Assembly: GCF_002706425.1 (NCBI RefSeq)
Contig: NZ_CP017713.1
Span: 434,001 to 498,000, forward strand
Length of the DNA stretch: 64,000 nucleotides
Direction: 5' to 3'
Source: Loigolactobacillus coryniformis subsp. coryniformis KCTC 3167 = DSM 20001
GTDB lineage: Bacteria > Bacillota > Bacilli > Lactobacillales > Lactobacillaceae
Shown: positions 1 to 7,999 of the stretch, piece by piece
Position numbering within the stretch: position 1 is the stretch's first letter
Layout: the number at the start of each line of letters is the position of its first letter
Notes under the pieces: model-generated
Seen by the model: only the letters and a program-made list of their open reading frames with translations
Database searches by the model: none
What the model was told of the DNA's origin: nothing
Program-made: the position numbers and the translations under genes

Positions 1-1
1 A

Positions 2-414
<413 letters not shown>

Positions 415-415
<1 letters not shown>

Positions 416-1083
416 TGCAAAGCATGAATATTGTAGAACAACTTTTCTATTATTTCGCCCACAACGGCATGTACGTGCTGGAACAGTTTGATCGTCATTT
501 CTTGATCTCAATTTATGGTGTCTTGTTAGCGGCGATTGTCGGTATTCCCATTGGTATTTTTATTGCTCGCTACCGAAAACTGAGTAACTGGGTGATCGGC
601 ATTGCTAACGTGATCCAAACGATTCCTTCCTTGGCGATGTTGTCGATCATTATGCTGGGCTTAGGCTTAGGTGTAAATACCGTTATTGTGACGGTATTCT
701 TCTATGCCTTGTTGCCGATCATTAAAAATACCTACACCGGCATGGTTAATGTTAATCGTGATGTATTAGATGCTGGTAAAGGGATGGGCATGACTCGTTT
801 TCAAGTGTTGCGTATGATCGAGTTACCCCTGTCACTATCGGTGATTATGGCTGGTTTACGTAATGCGTTAGTGCTTGCAATTGGGATCACTGCCATTGGT
901 TCATTTGTTGGCTCCGGCGGTTTAGGTGATATTATTATCCGTGGGACTAATGCGACTAATGGTGGTGCAATTATTTTAGCGGGGGCCTTACCAACCGCTT
1001 TAATGGCGATCATTGCTGATTTGGTGCTTGGATTCTTTGAAAAACGCTTTGATCCTAGCACGCGAAAAACTGATCAAGGCTAA
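415..1083 (+). CDS. opuCD: Osmoprotectant ABC transporter permease
   Basis: Inner-membrane permease of the OpuC glycine betaine/carnitine/choline importer; 222 residues, usual for the family. Five or six hydrophobic spans can be read, plus the cytoplasmic EAA-type loop (DAGKGMGMTRFQVLRMIELP) that docks the ATPase. A TTG at 412 is also in frame, but the ATG at 415 shares a base with the TGA of the preceding gene (TGATG), the typical coupled start, and GGGAG lies 9 bases before it. No terminator follows; the next promoter begins within 20 bases of the stop. The ATPase and second permease should lie upstream of the window. Confidence 0.9.
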
Positions 1084-1097
1084 GTGAGTGTAATCGC

Positions 1098-1126
1098 TTG
1101 CAAATATAGCTATAACCTGCTATATT
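1098..1126 (+). promoter_or_regulatory. Promoter of the orphan structured RNA
   Basis: TTGCAA (1098-1103), a 17-base spacer, then TATATT (1121-1126): a good sigma-A promoter placed just behind the opuCD stop. It predicts transcription from about 1133. No convincing ORF follows before the terminator at 1384-1414. Confidence 0.65.
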
Positions 1127-1132
1127 TAAATT

Positions 1133-1415
1133 AAGGAAGACGAGGAGACTAATTAGGAATGACGAGTCAGTCATTACCGTAGAGACGCCAGCGTGAGAAT
1201 TGCGTAGAAAAACAATCAGCGCTGTGCTAAGTTAGTCAAGCAAATAGGATAACGAATCGTATCGTGCTACGTGAAAGGTAGTGTAACGGCGCTGATCGCG
1301 GGATCAGGTTATCACGAAAGCTATAGTGATCGTGTCGGATCACTGAAAATTGGTCTCGGAAGTTGTCTTCCGCTAGTATCGATCCGCAGGCTGCATCAAG
1401 GTCTGCGGTTTTTTG
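1133..1415 (+). ncRNA. Candidate structured RNA of unknown family, about 280 nt
   Basis: The unit has its own promoter and a Rho-independent terminator and no plausible ORF. It is more GC-rich than the flanking spacers and rich in dyads: AATGAC/GTCATT (1158-1163, 1170-1175); a long-range ATCAGCGC/GCGCTGAT pair (1215-1222, 1289-1296) enclosing 66 nt; CGGAAG/CTTCCG with a 4-nt loop (1357-1372); and GTGAT at 1326-1330, which can pair either with ATCAC at 1311-1315 or, extended to GTGATC, with GATCAC at 1338-1343. It does not resemble tmRNA, RNase P, 6S or SRP RNA, and I see no T-box sequence. It may be a free sRNA, or a riboswitch leader whose downstream gene has been displaced by the intron at 1416. 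Family identity is unknown. Confidence 0.55.
1384..1414 (+). terminator. Rho-independent terminator of the orphan RNA; group II intron target
   Basis: CCGCAG (1384-1389) pairs with CTGCGG (1403-1408) over a 13-nt loop and is followed by six T. The group II intron starts two bases behind the T run. Confidence 0.8.
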
Positions 1416-3322
1416 GTGCGCCCGGCATGGGCGTCAACTAGGTGGTGAAAGTCCACTGCGGGCCGTAGTAGTCGGAACCGCTAGCCAAAGGCAAGGCCTT
1501 TATCGTGAGGTGAAGACTGAAGGAAGCCTGATGAGCAAAGTACTGCACCGATGAACAAGAAGCAGCTATAAGGCCGGAAGTAACTGGATAAGGTGGCCAA
1601 ACACACTGAAGTCCGATACTACCCGAAGTTACGACAGTAAAGCTGACGGTGACATGGTACGAAAGTTGACGTTCTTACCCGGGGAGACCTGTACACACAA
1701 TCCTAATTTTCTTAGGGAATACCCAAATGACAAGGAAATATGAGTTCAAAGCAAGTCAGAAATGGCTGGTTAAGTGTACAGGAGTCAGCCGAGGTCATAG
1801 TAGTGGGTAACCATGAAGGACCAAACAATAATAACTCATATTGCGACTGGAAGTGAAGACGATGCGAAAATCGCAGAAAACAGAACAAGCTGACCGCCAG
1901 CGGATGATAGGTCTGGAAGACCAAAGACAAACTGGGGCGCGTAGTATCGCCTCCGGTGAAGGAGAAAAGATGAGTGGCACTCAGTTTCAAGCATTAGTTT
2001 TGGCCCGCAACAACCTGAATTTGGCTTATCAACGTGTGGTCAGGAACAAAGGGGCGGCCGGAGTTGACGGTATGACCGTTGATGAATTGAAACCGTACCT
2101 GAAAGTACATCGCGAAGAATTACTCGCAGAATTGGCCAATGGGACTTATAAACCGGCACCAGTCAAGCAAGTCTCAATTCCAAAGCCCAACGGTGGAACG
2201 CGTAAGCTTGGCATTCCGACCGTGATCGACCGGCTAGTCCAGCAGGCCGTGGCCCAGGTCCTTTCGCCGATATATGAACAGATCTTCGCCAACAATAGTT
2301 TTGGTTTTCGACCCCAACGCAGTGCACATGACGCAGTTCAACAGGTCGTTCAGCTAGATAATGCGGGTGATCACTATGTGGTTGATCTGGATTTGAAGGC
2401 CTACTTCGATACGGTTAATCATGACATGCTTATGAAGTTTCTCAAGCAGCGAATTAGTGACCGCTGGATACTACGGCTCATTCGCCGTTTTCTGACTAGT
2501 GGCACCATGAATGGGCAATTGTTTGAACGCAGTGAGAAAGGCACACCGCAAGGCGGGCCGATCTCGCCACTGTTAGCGAATATTTATCTCAACGAATTCG
2601 ACCAAGAACTAGCTAGGCGCGGTCATGAATTTGTCCGTTACGCCGATGACTGCAATATCTTTGTTAAAAGTCCACGCGCGGGCCAACGAGTCCTCGCTAG
2701 TGTGACTCGTTTTCTCGAGCATGAGTTAAAACTCACGCTCAATCAGGAAAAGACACAAGTGGTCGCCACCAACAGAATGAAGTTCTTAGGGTTTACGTTG
2801 GGCCACACTAAAGGCAGGGCTTTTCCCTATCCGGTGTGGTCAGCGAAGCAGCGAGTTAAACAAGCATTGAGGCGGCTGACTAAGCGTAATCGTGGTGTAT
2901 CCGAAGACCAAATAATGGCAGAGATTCGTCAAAAGATGCGCGGTTGGTTGCAGTATTACAGCTTGGGTAGAATGAAGCGGTTCATCACGGAATTAGATGC
3001 GTGGCTGCGGTCACGTATTCGCCAGTACATTTGGAAACAATGGAAGAAAGCCAAAACTAGAGAGAACAACTTGAGCGGATTAGGATTTACGAAAGATGAA
3101 GCTAAGCTATCCGCTAACACGCGTAAAGGGTACTGGCGGACAGCGCATAGTAAAACGCTGTGCCGTACCCTAACTAACAAAGAGCTGGAACGTCGTGGAC
3201 TCATTAACTTGAGTCAGACGCTCCAGCAAATTCAGAGTGCTTAAATTATTGAACCGCCGTATACGGAACCGTACGTACGGTGGTGTGAGAGGACGGTAAC
3301 TTACAATTACCTCCTACTCGAT
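1416..3322 (+). mobile_element. Group II intron, copy 1 (probably class C)
   Basis: The ribozyme starts with GTGCGCCCGGC at 1416 and ends near 3322, after a domain V/VI region: GAACCGCCGTATACGG begins at 3248, followed by GTGGTGTGAGAGGACGG and a short domain VI ending CTACTCGAT. Length is 1907 bp, identical in copy 2. The reverse transcriptase is encoded inside domain IV. The intron sits two bases behind a terminator T tract in the same orientation, which is the known target habit of class C introns. The 3' end is inferred from the last bases shared by copies 1 and 2 and may be off by up to two bases. Confidence 0.9.
1862..3244 (+). CDS. ltrA: Group II intron reverse transcriptase/maturase (copy 1)
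   Basis: Helps the intron fold and splice, and copies it into new sites. Visible parts in order: RT-0/RT-1 region with NKGAAGVDGMTVDEL, the fingers motif GIPTVIDRLVQQAV, QGGPISPLLANIYLNEFD, the catalytic YADD (residues 260-263), and the maturase X domain with GWLQYYSLGRMKRF and KGYWR. There is no HNH endonuclease domain, as expected for class C proteins. The start at 1862 (ATG, GGAAGTGAAG before it) gives 460 residues. An ATG at 1970 has a stronger ribosome site (AAGGAG) and would give 424 residues, nearer the usual length, so the start is open. The frame also extends up to a TTG at 1841. Confidence 0.93.
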   Translation: MRKSQKTEQADRQRMIGLEDQRQTGARSIASGEGEKMSGTQFQALVLARNNLNLAYQRVVRNKGAAGVDGMTVDELKPYLKVHREELLAELANGTYKPAPVKQVSIPKPNGGTRKLGIPTVIDRLVQQAVAQVLSPIYEQIFANNSFGFRPQRSAHDAVQQVVQLDNAGDHYVVDLDLKAYFDTVNHDMLMKFLKQRISDRWILRLIRRFLTSGTMNGQLFERSEKGTPQGGPISPLLANIYLNEFDQELARRGHEFVRYADDCNIFVKSPRAGQRVLASVTRFLEHELKLTLNQEKTQVVATNRMKFLGFTLGHTKGRAFPYPVWSAKQRVKQALRRLTKRNRGVSEDQIMAEIRQKMRGWLQYYSLGRMKRFITELDAWLRSRIRQYIWKQWKKAKTRENNLSGLGFTKDEAKLSANTRKGYWRTAHSKTLCRTLTNKELERRGLINLSQTLQQIQSA

Positions 3323-3375
3323 TTGCTATTTTTTCGTAGCACAAAGTAGCTTGAGCAGAGATAGTTGAATTTATT

Positions 3376-3608
3376 AATTAACCTTAATTGTGGAATAGGG
3401 CCATGTTTCTTGCGGCAAGCATTTTGCCACAAGAATGGACACCGACTGTAGCATCAAAATTATTAGCGTACTTAGCTAATAATTAACCTTAATTGTGGAA
3501 TAGGGCCATGTTTCTTGCGGCAAGCATTTTGCCACAAGAATGGACACCGACTGTAACATCAAAATTATTAGCGTACTTGGCTGATAATTAACCTTAATTG
3601 TGGAATAG
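3376..3608 (+). repeat. Tandem 105-bp repeat, about 2.2 units
   Basis: Units begin at 3376, 3481 and 3586 with AATTAACCTTAATTG, so the period is exactly 105 bp; the third unit is cut off after about 23 bases. Units 1 and 2 differ at only a few bases, one of which turns a stem A into G opposite T and so keeps pairing. Each full unit carries two hairpins (see the leader motif at 3401-3608). This is not a CRISPR array: no spacers. Confidence 0.9.
3401..3608 (+). promoter_or_regulatory. Two tandem copies of a recurrent hairpin leader motif before the tag-like gene
   Basis: Each copy has hairpin 1 (TTCTTG/CAAGAA closing GGCAA/TTGCC; 3407-3435 in copy 1), then TGGACACCGACTGT, a CATCAAAA linker, hairpin 2 (TTATTAGC, 7-nt loop GTACTTR, GCTRATAA; 3460-3482 and 3565-3587) and an ACCTTAATTGTGGAATAG tail that runs into the ribosome site of the gene at 3621. 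Diverged versions with preserved pairing occur before argJ (49521-49629) and argF (52819-52936). Function unknown; a cis-acting RNA element or a dispersed palindromic repeat would both fit. Confidence 0.6.
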
Positions 3609-3620
3609 GAAGTATCGAGG

Positions 3621-4160
3621 ATGCATAAGAACGATCAAACTGAGTGGACGGGTAATGGGGCACATGAATATTCAGCTTATTTTGGAACGGTGACCCATGA
3701 TGACCATATTTTATTCGAATTATTGACGGTTGGCGTGTTTCAGGTTGGCTTGAGTTGGCAAGCTGCGGCAAGTAAATTGCCGATTTATCGGCGCGATTTT
3801 GCGGGGATGGTGATCAATGTAGTTGCTGGATTTAGTGAAGCGGATATTGAGCGAATCGCGGCTGACTCAGATATGATCCGCAATCCGCGCAAAATTAAGG
3901 CAACCATCACTAATGCTCGGGCAATTATCGGGGTTCAGCGCGAGTTTGGTAGTTTTGCTAATTATTTGTGGCAATTTGTCGATAACGTGCCCCTACTGAT
4001 CACTTATGTTGATCGTGATGAAGTGGATAATCATTCGCCGCTAGCAAGTAAGGTGGCGCAAGATATGAAAAAACGCGGTTTCAAATTTGTAGGGCCGGTG
4101 GTAACCCATATGTTTATGAAAGCAGCCGGAATTATTCAGGATGAGATTTTGGATCGTTAA
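3621..4160 (+). CDS. DNA-3-methyladenine glycosylase I family protein, divergent (Tag-like)
   Basis: The family removes 3-methyladenine from alkylated DNA. The 179-residue protein aligns with E. coli Tag along most of its length: GLSW after the first helix, a RNPRKIKATITNARA segment, and DMKKRGFKFVGPVVTH. Key features are missing. The N-terminal zinc Cys is absent, the position of catalytic Glu38 appears to be Gly (LTVGVFQVGLSW against LEGQQAGLSW), and the C-terminal Cys of the zinc site is gone. It could be a zinc-free relative with altered activity. The ATG at 3621 has AGGAAG about 10 bases upstream; GAGG touching the ATG is too close to serve. The tandem hairpin motif lies directly before it. 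Confidence 0.72.
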   Translation: MHKNDQTEWTGNGAHEYSAYFGTVTHDDHILFELLTVGVFQVGLSWQAAASKLPIYRRDFAGMVINVVAGFSEADIERIAADSDMIRNPRKIKATITNARAIIGVQREFGSFANYLWQFVDNVPLLITYVDRDEVDNHSPLASKVAQDMKKRGFKFVGPVVTHMFMKAAGIIQDEILDR

Positions 4161-4176
4161 GTCATACCAATTTTCT

Positions 4177-4209
4177 AAGCGACTGGCAATGTTTGCCAGC
4201 CGCTTTTTT
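4177..4209 (+). terminator. Rho-independent terminator of the tag-like gene
   Basis: AGCGACTGGCA pairs with TGCCAGCCGCT around a short loop and is followed by a T run. Confidence 0.88.
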
Positions 4210-4286
4210 AGTTGCTCCAAATGTTATAAAATCTATCATATGCTAACTGGTACAGCTGATTAATAGCTTTAAAATTAAAAATAGAT

Positions 4287-4315
4287 TTGATTATAAAGAC
4301 AATTTTAATTATAAT
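4287..4315 (+). promoter_or_regulatory. Promoter of the 5-oxoproline operon
   Basis: TTGATT (4287-4292), 17-base spacer, perfect TATAAT (4310-4315). It lies 46 bases before the proposed pxpB start in a very AT-rich spacer. Confidence 0.7.
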
Positions 4316-4360
4316 CTAATTTATAGTAAATGGTTTAGTCATTTGAGGAGGCTTTGTTGT

Positions 4361-5071
4361 TTGTTACCTTATGATTTAATTCCAGCTAGTGATCAAGCAT
4401 TGAATGTGACTTTTGCTAATAAAATTGATCCGCAGATCAACTTAATCATTAGTCGGCTGGCAACCAAATTGAAAGAATGTCCAGAAGTTACGGCTTTATT
4501 ACCGGCCTTTCGGACATTGACTATTTTTTACCAACCCTTAGTAACCAGCCTAGACCAGCTTAAAACTTTAGTTACAAGGACTATTGATAACTTAGATTTA
4601 AAACAAGTGGGACAGACACGAATAATTCATATTCCCGTTTGTTATACGCCGGAACTTGGTCCCGACTTGCAACGAGTCGCTGAACATGCGCATTTAAGTG
4701 TTGCCGATTTGATTCAGCGTCATACGCAACCTAATTATCTAATTTATATGTTAGGCTTTCTACCTGGATTTGCGTATTTAGGCGGTCTAGATCCACATTT
4801 AGCGATGTCACGTTTGGCGACGCCCCGCACAAAAATTGCGGCTGGTTCAGTTGGTATCGCTGGTCAGCAGACAGGAATGTACCCAGTTGTTTCTCCAGGT
4901 GGCTGGCAGCTGATTGGGCGTACACCAATCAAGTTATTTGATCCACAACGTGAGCAGCCACTATTTTATCAAGCAGGGGACTATATCCATTTTGATAAAA
5001 TTGATCGGGCTAGCTTTGATCAGATTGCTGCGGCACCAGATGACTATCGAATTCAGATCACGCAAGGATAG
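4361..5071 (+). CDS. pxpB: 5-oxoprolinase subunit PxpB (KipI family)
   Basis: With PxpA and PxpC it opens 5-oxoproline to glutamate using ATP. The 236-residue protein shows the family core MLGFLPGFAYLGGLD, then RLATPRTKIAAGSVGIAGQQTG and SPGGWQLIGRTP. The frame is open from 4343, but that TTG lies inside the ribosome site GAGGAGG (4345-4351); the TTG at 4361, 9 bases behind it, gives the expected N-terminus (MLPYDLIPASDQALNV). First gene of an operon that continues to 9984. The same domain is the AHS1 half of the carboxyltransferase part of urea carboxylase. Confidence 0.92.
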   Translation: MLPYDLIPASDQALNVTFANKIDPQINLIISRLATKLKECPEVTALLPAFRTLTIFYQPLVTSLDQLKTLVTRTIDNLDLKQVGQTRIIHIPVCYTPELGPDLQRVAEHAHLSVADLIQRHTQPNYLIYMLGFLPGFAYLGGLDPHLAMSRLATPRTKIAAGSVGIAGQQTGMYPVVSPGGWQLIGRTPIKLFDPQREQPLFYQAGDYIHFDKIDRASFDQIAAAPDDYRIQITQG

Positions 5072-5082
5072 GTGAGTAAGTA

Positions 5083-6087
5083 ATGTCAATAACAGTTCTG
5101 GATGGTGGATTGTTCACGACGGTTCAAGATGCTGGACGCACCAGTCAACAAGCGAGTGGTTTTGGTGTCTCAGGTGTAATGGATCCGTGGATGTTTCGTT
5201 TAGCCAATTTACTGGTGAATAATTCGACAGATGCTGCTGTTTTAGAAATAACCAGTGTGGGACCAACGCTGCAATTTAATCAAGATTGTATTGTTGCTTT
5301 GACTGGTGCTACTGGTATAGCGACGTTAGATGGTCAGCCATTTCCGTTCTATCAAGCACGTTTGATTTTATCTGGCCAACAACTGGCCATCAAGCAGTTA
5401 ATAAATGGTACACGCAGTTATTTAGCAGTCGTTGGTGGTTTTCAAGTACCTATGGTGATGGGTAGCAGGGCGACGAGTACGCGTTATCGACTCGGCGGTT
5501 TTCGTGGTCGTGCCTTACAAACGGGGGATGTTTTACCAGTGGTGCGCCATGCGGCTTATGTGCCTAATTATGGTAGTCGTCACTTACCAAGTACGACTTA
5601 TTCACAAACGCAGGTTTCAATTCGCGTGACTCCCGGACCACAGTTTGACCAATTTGATCAGCAGACGCAGCGTGTTTTTGCAAAAATGACATTTACCATC
5701 AGCGATGCAGCTGATCGAATGGGCTATCGCTTGTCCGGTGCACCTTTAAAAGTGGCACAGACTGGTAATTTATTGTCGGAAGGCACTTTTTTTGGTGGTA
5801 TTCAGGTACCGCAAGATGGCGCGCCGATTATTTTGCTGGCGGATCGACAAACAACTGGTGGTTATCCAGTGATTGCAGTAATTGCTAGCGTTGATCTACC
5901 GCTGATTGCACAAGCCCGACCAGGGATGACCGTTAACTTTAAGCTGATTTCAATTACTGCGGCCCAACAACTGCTTAAAGCGCAACAAGAGAAATTGGCC
6001 GATTTAGAACGACAAGTTCAGCAGCTAAGCGAGCGAGATTTAAGCCCACGCTTAGCTGCTACACGAATTGCACGTTTATTTAAATAA
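5083..6087 (+). CDS. pxpC: 5-oxoprolinase subunit PxpC (KipA family, biotin-dependent carboxyltransferase fold)
   Basis: Partner of PxpB; 334 residues, typical. Family marks: GLFTTVQDAGRTSQQASGFG at the start, SGVMDPWMFRLANLLV, and LADRQTTGGYPVIAVIASVDL near the C-terminus. It begins 11 bases behind pxpB with GGTGAG as ribosome site. It corresponds to the AHS2 domain of urea carboxylase. A Gln/Glu-rich helix (LLKAQQEKLADLERQVQQL) closes the protein. Confidence 0.92.
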   Translation: MSITVLDGGLFTTVQDAGRTSQQASGFGVSGVMDPWMFRLANLLVNNSTDAAVLEITSVGPTLQFNQDCIVALTGATGIATLDGQPFPFYQARLILSGQQLAIKQLINGTRSYLAVVGGFQVPMVMGSRATSTRYRLGGFRGRALQTGDVLPVVRHAAYVPNYGSRHLPSTTYSQTQVSIRVTPGPQFDQFDQQTQRVFAKMTFTISDAADRMGYRLSGAPLKVAQTGNLLSEGTFFGGIQVPQDGAPIILLADRQTTGGYPVIAVIASVDLPLIAQARPGMTVNFKLISITAAQQLLKAQQEKLADLERQVQQLSERDLSPRLAATRIARLFK

Positions 6088-6127
6088 TGATTGCGACAAG
6101 ATAGAAGTTTAGAGAGGAATGATCGTA

Positions 6128-6529
6128 TTGGATTTGGCAGAGATCAAGGCTTTAATGGATCACATGGCAGCCAGCAATTTAACTGATTTTGTTTATCAAG
6201 ATGGACAAACAACTTTGAAATTAGCTAAAAAGTCTAATTTGCCTGCAGCAACTTCATCAGTTGATGTGCGACCAGTAGCAGCGACAACGCAAAGCAAAAA
6301 AGTACTGAAAGCTCCCTTAGTTGGGGTTTTCTATACTTCAGCAGCGCCAGATGAGCCCCCATTTGTAAAAGTAGGTGATGTAGTTACCGTCGGGCAAACG
6401 GTTGGTGTTATTGAAGCGATGAAAATGATGCATGAAGTGAAGGCGGAACAAGCAGGCAAGGTCACGCAAGTATTGATTGGTAATGAACAACGAGTGGGCT
6501 TTGACGATCCTTTGTTTGAATTAGATTAG
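6128..6529 (+). CDS. accB: Biotin carboxyl carrier protein
   Basis: Carries biotin that is carboxylated by the adjacent biotin carboxylase. 133 residues: an N-terminal AccB-type helix (DLAEIKALMDHMAASNLTDF), a Ser/Thr/Ala linker, and a C-terminal biotinyl domain with EAMKM, the biotinylated Lys being residue 99. An ATG at 6119 is in frame but lies only one base from the ribosome site AGAGAGG; the TTG at 6128 is better spaced and gives the usual AccB start. It sits between pxpC and the biotin carboxylase, not in a fatty-acid cluster, so it is probably dedicated to this operon. Confidence 0.9.
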   Translation: MDLAEIKALMDHMAASNLTDFVYQDGQTTLKLAKKSNLPAATSSVDVRPVAATTQSKKVLKAPLVGVFYTSAAPDEPPFVKVGDVVTVGQTVGVIEAMKMMHEVKAEQAGKVTQVLIGNEQRVGFDDPLFELD

Positions 6530-6545
6530 TTGGGAGCGTGAGACT

Positions 6546-7859
6546 GTGAAAAAAGTATTGATTGCTAATCGCGGTGAGATTGCAGTCCGTATTATTCGTG
6601 CTTGTCGTGAACTTAATATTGCTACTGTGGCGATTTATTCAACAGCTGATAAGAAAGCGCTACACGTGCAGCTAGCTGATGAGGCGATTTGTGTTGGCCC
6701 AGCTGACCCACAAAAAAGTTATTTGAACATCGACAATATTGTTGCTGCGGCGACAACGATGGCGGCTGATGCAGTTCATCCCGGATATGGTTTTTTATCG
6801 GAAAATGCTGAATTTGCTCAGCGTTGCGAGGAACAGGGATTAGTTTTTATTGGTCCCTCGGCCAAAGTAATTGCGCAAATGGGTGATAAGGCAGCGGCAC
6901 GTGAGCTAATGCAAGCTGCTGGTGTTCCAGTTATTCCTGGTGGTCGACAAGGATTTACCAATCAAAAAGTCGGTGCCAAGGTGGCTGCTGATATTGGTTA
7001 TCCAGTTATGCTAAAAGCTGCAGCTGGCGGCGGTGGTAAGGGAATGCGTGTTGTCATGGCGGCAAAGCAATTTGGTCATGAGTTTCAGTTGGCACAAAGC
7101 GAAGCAGAAAAATCTTTTGCCAATGGTGAAATGTATCTTGAAAAGTTTATTGCACACCCCCGACATATTGAAGTGCAGATCATGGGTGATACTTATGGCA
7201 ACGTACTGACATTAGGTGAACGTGACTGTTCTCTACAACAGAATCATCAAAAAATGGTTGAAGAGGCACCTAGTGATGTGCTGGATGCCGCGACACGCAA
7301 ACAGATGTTAGCAACTTCGGTCACTGCAGCAAAAGCGATTCATTACGTTGGTGCTGGAACAATTGAATTTCTGTACGCTGGTCCCGGTCAGTTTTATTTT
7401 ATGGAGATGAATACACGGGTTCAAGTTGAGCATCCGATCACTGAACTGATCACCAAAGAAGATATTGTTGCCTGGCAATTAAAGATTGCGTCGGATCAAG
7501 CATTACCAACTGTTACGCCAGCAATCAATGGTCATGCAGTAGAATGTCGTGTTAATGCACAAACTCCTGGTGTGATCACTGGGTTGCATTTGCCTGGTGG
7601 TAATGGTGTGCGAGTCGATACTGCATTATATCAGGGTTATGCTGTGCCACCAGATTACGACGCGCTGATCGCCAAGATAATTGTGTATGCTGCCGATCGG
7701 ACAACTGCCATCGCTAAAATGCGCGCAGCAATCGACGAAACGGTGATCAGCGGAATCCAGACCAATTTAGACTTTTTAACTGAGTTATTAGCTGCGCCAG
7801 ATTATTTGGCCGATAACGTTAATATTACTTTTATTGATGATTTTGTAGCGGCGCACTAG
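6546..7859 (+). CDS. accC: Biotin carboxylase
   Basis: ATP-dependent carboxylation of biotin on the carrier protein. 437 residues, full length. KVLIANRGEIAVRIIRACREL opens the N-terminal domain, followed by GGGGKGMRVV (ATP-grasp glycine loop), EKFIAHPRHIEVQIMGD and EMNTRVQVEHPITE (metal and catalytic residues). Starts with GTG at 6546, 16 bases behind accB. No carboxyltransferase accA/accD is nearby; the only carboxyltransferase-like partners are PxpB and PxpC. It could still serve fatty-acid synthesis, but the context argues against that. Confidence 0.92.
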   Translation: MKKVLIANRGEIAVRIIRACRELNIATVAIYSTADKKALHVQLADEAICVGPADPQKSYLNIDNIVAAATTMAADAVHPGYGFLSENAEFAQRCEEQGLVFIGPSAKVIAQMGDKAAARELMQAAGVPVIPGGRQGFTNQKVGAKVAADIGYPVMLKAAAGGGGKGMRVVMAAKQFGHEFQLAQSEAEKSFANGEMYLEKFIAHPRHIEVQIMGDTYGNVLTLGERDCSLQQNHQKMVEEAPSDVLDAATRKQMLATSVTAAKAIHYVGAGTIEFLYAGPGQFYFMEMNTRVQVEHPITELITKEDIVAWQLKIASDQALPTVTPAINGHAVECRVNAQTPGVITGLHLPGGNGVRVDTALYQGYAVPPDYDALIAKIIVYAADRTTAIAKMRAAIDETVISGIQTNLDFLTELLAAPDYLADNVNITFIDDFVAAH

Positions 7860-7999
7860 ATCGGGACTTGATTTACGATACTGATCAAGAAGTTAGCGTT
7901 TTTGACTTTTAGGTGGATCATTATTGAAATAGCCGGCTTTCATTAGGTGTATTTGGTTAATAATGACATTAATCGTTTAGTAGAAAGAAGCGTAAAATA

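Noticed and set aside
1133-1415. T-box, tmRNA, RNase P, 6S or ydaO riboswitch
   Set aside because: None of their conserved blocks could be found; the unit stays unassigned.
1363-1554. 63-codon plus-strand frame across the RNA terminator and intron start
   Set aside because: Runs through a terminator and the intron 5' domain, no ribosome site, no protein-like composition.
1712-1990. Minus-strand 92-codon frame, repeated in all three introns
   Set aside because: Antisense to the ribozyme and the maturase start; repeats only because the intron repeats.
3376-3608. Possible CRISPR array
   Set aside because: Units are contiguous 105-bp copies without spacers, and no cas genes are present.
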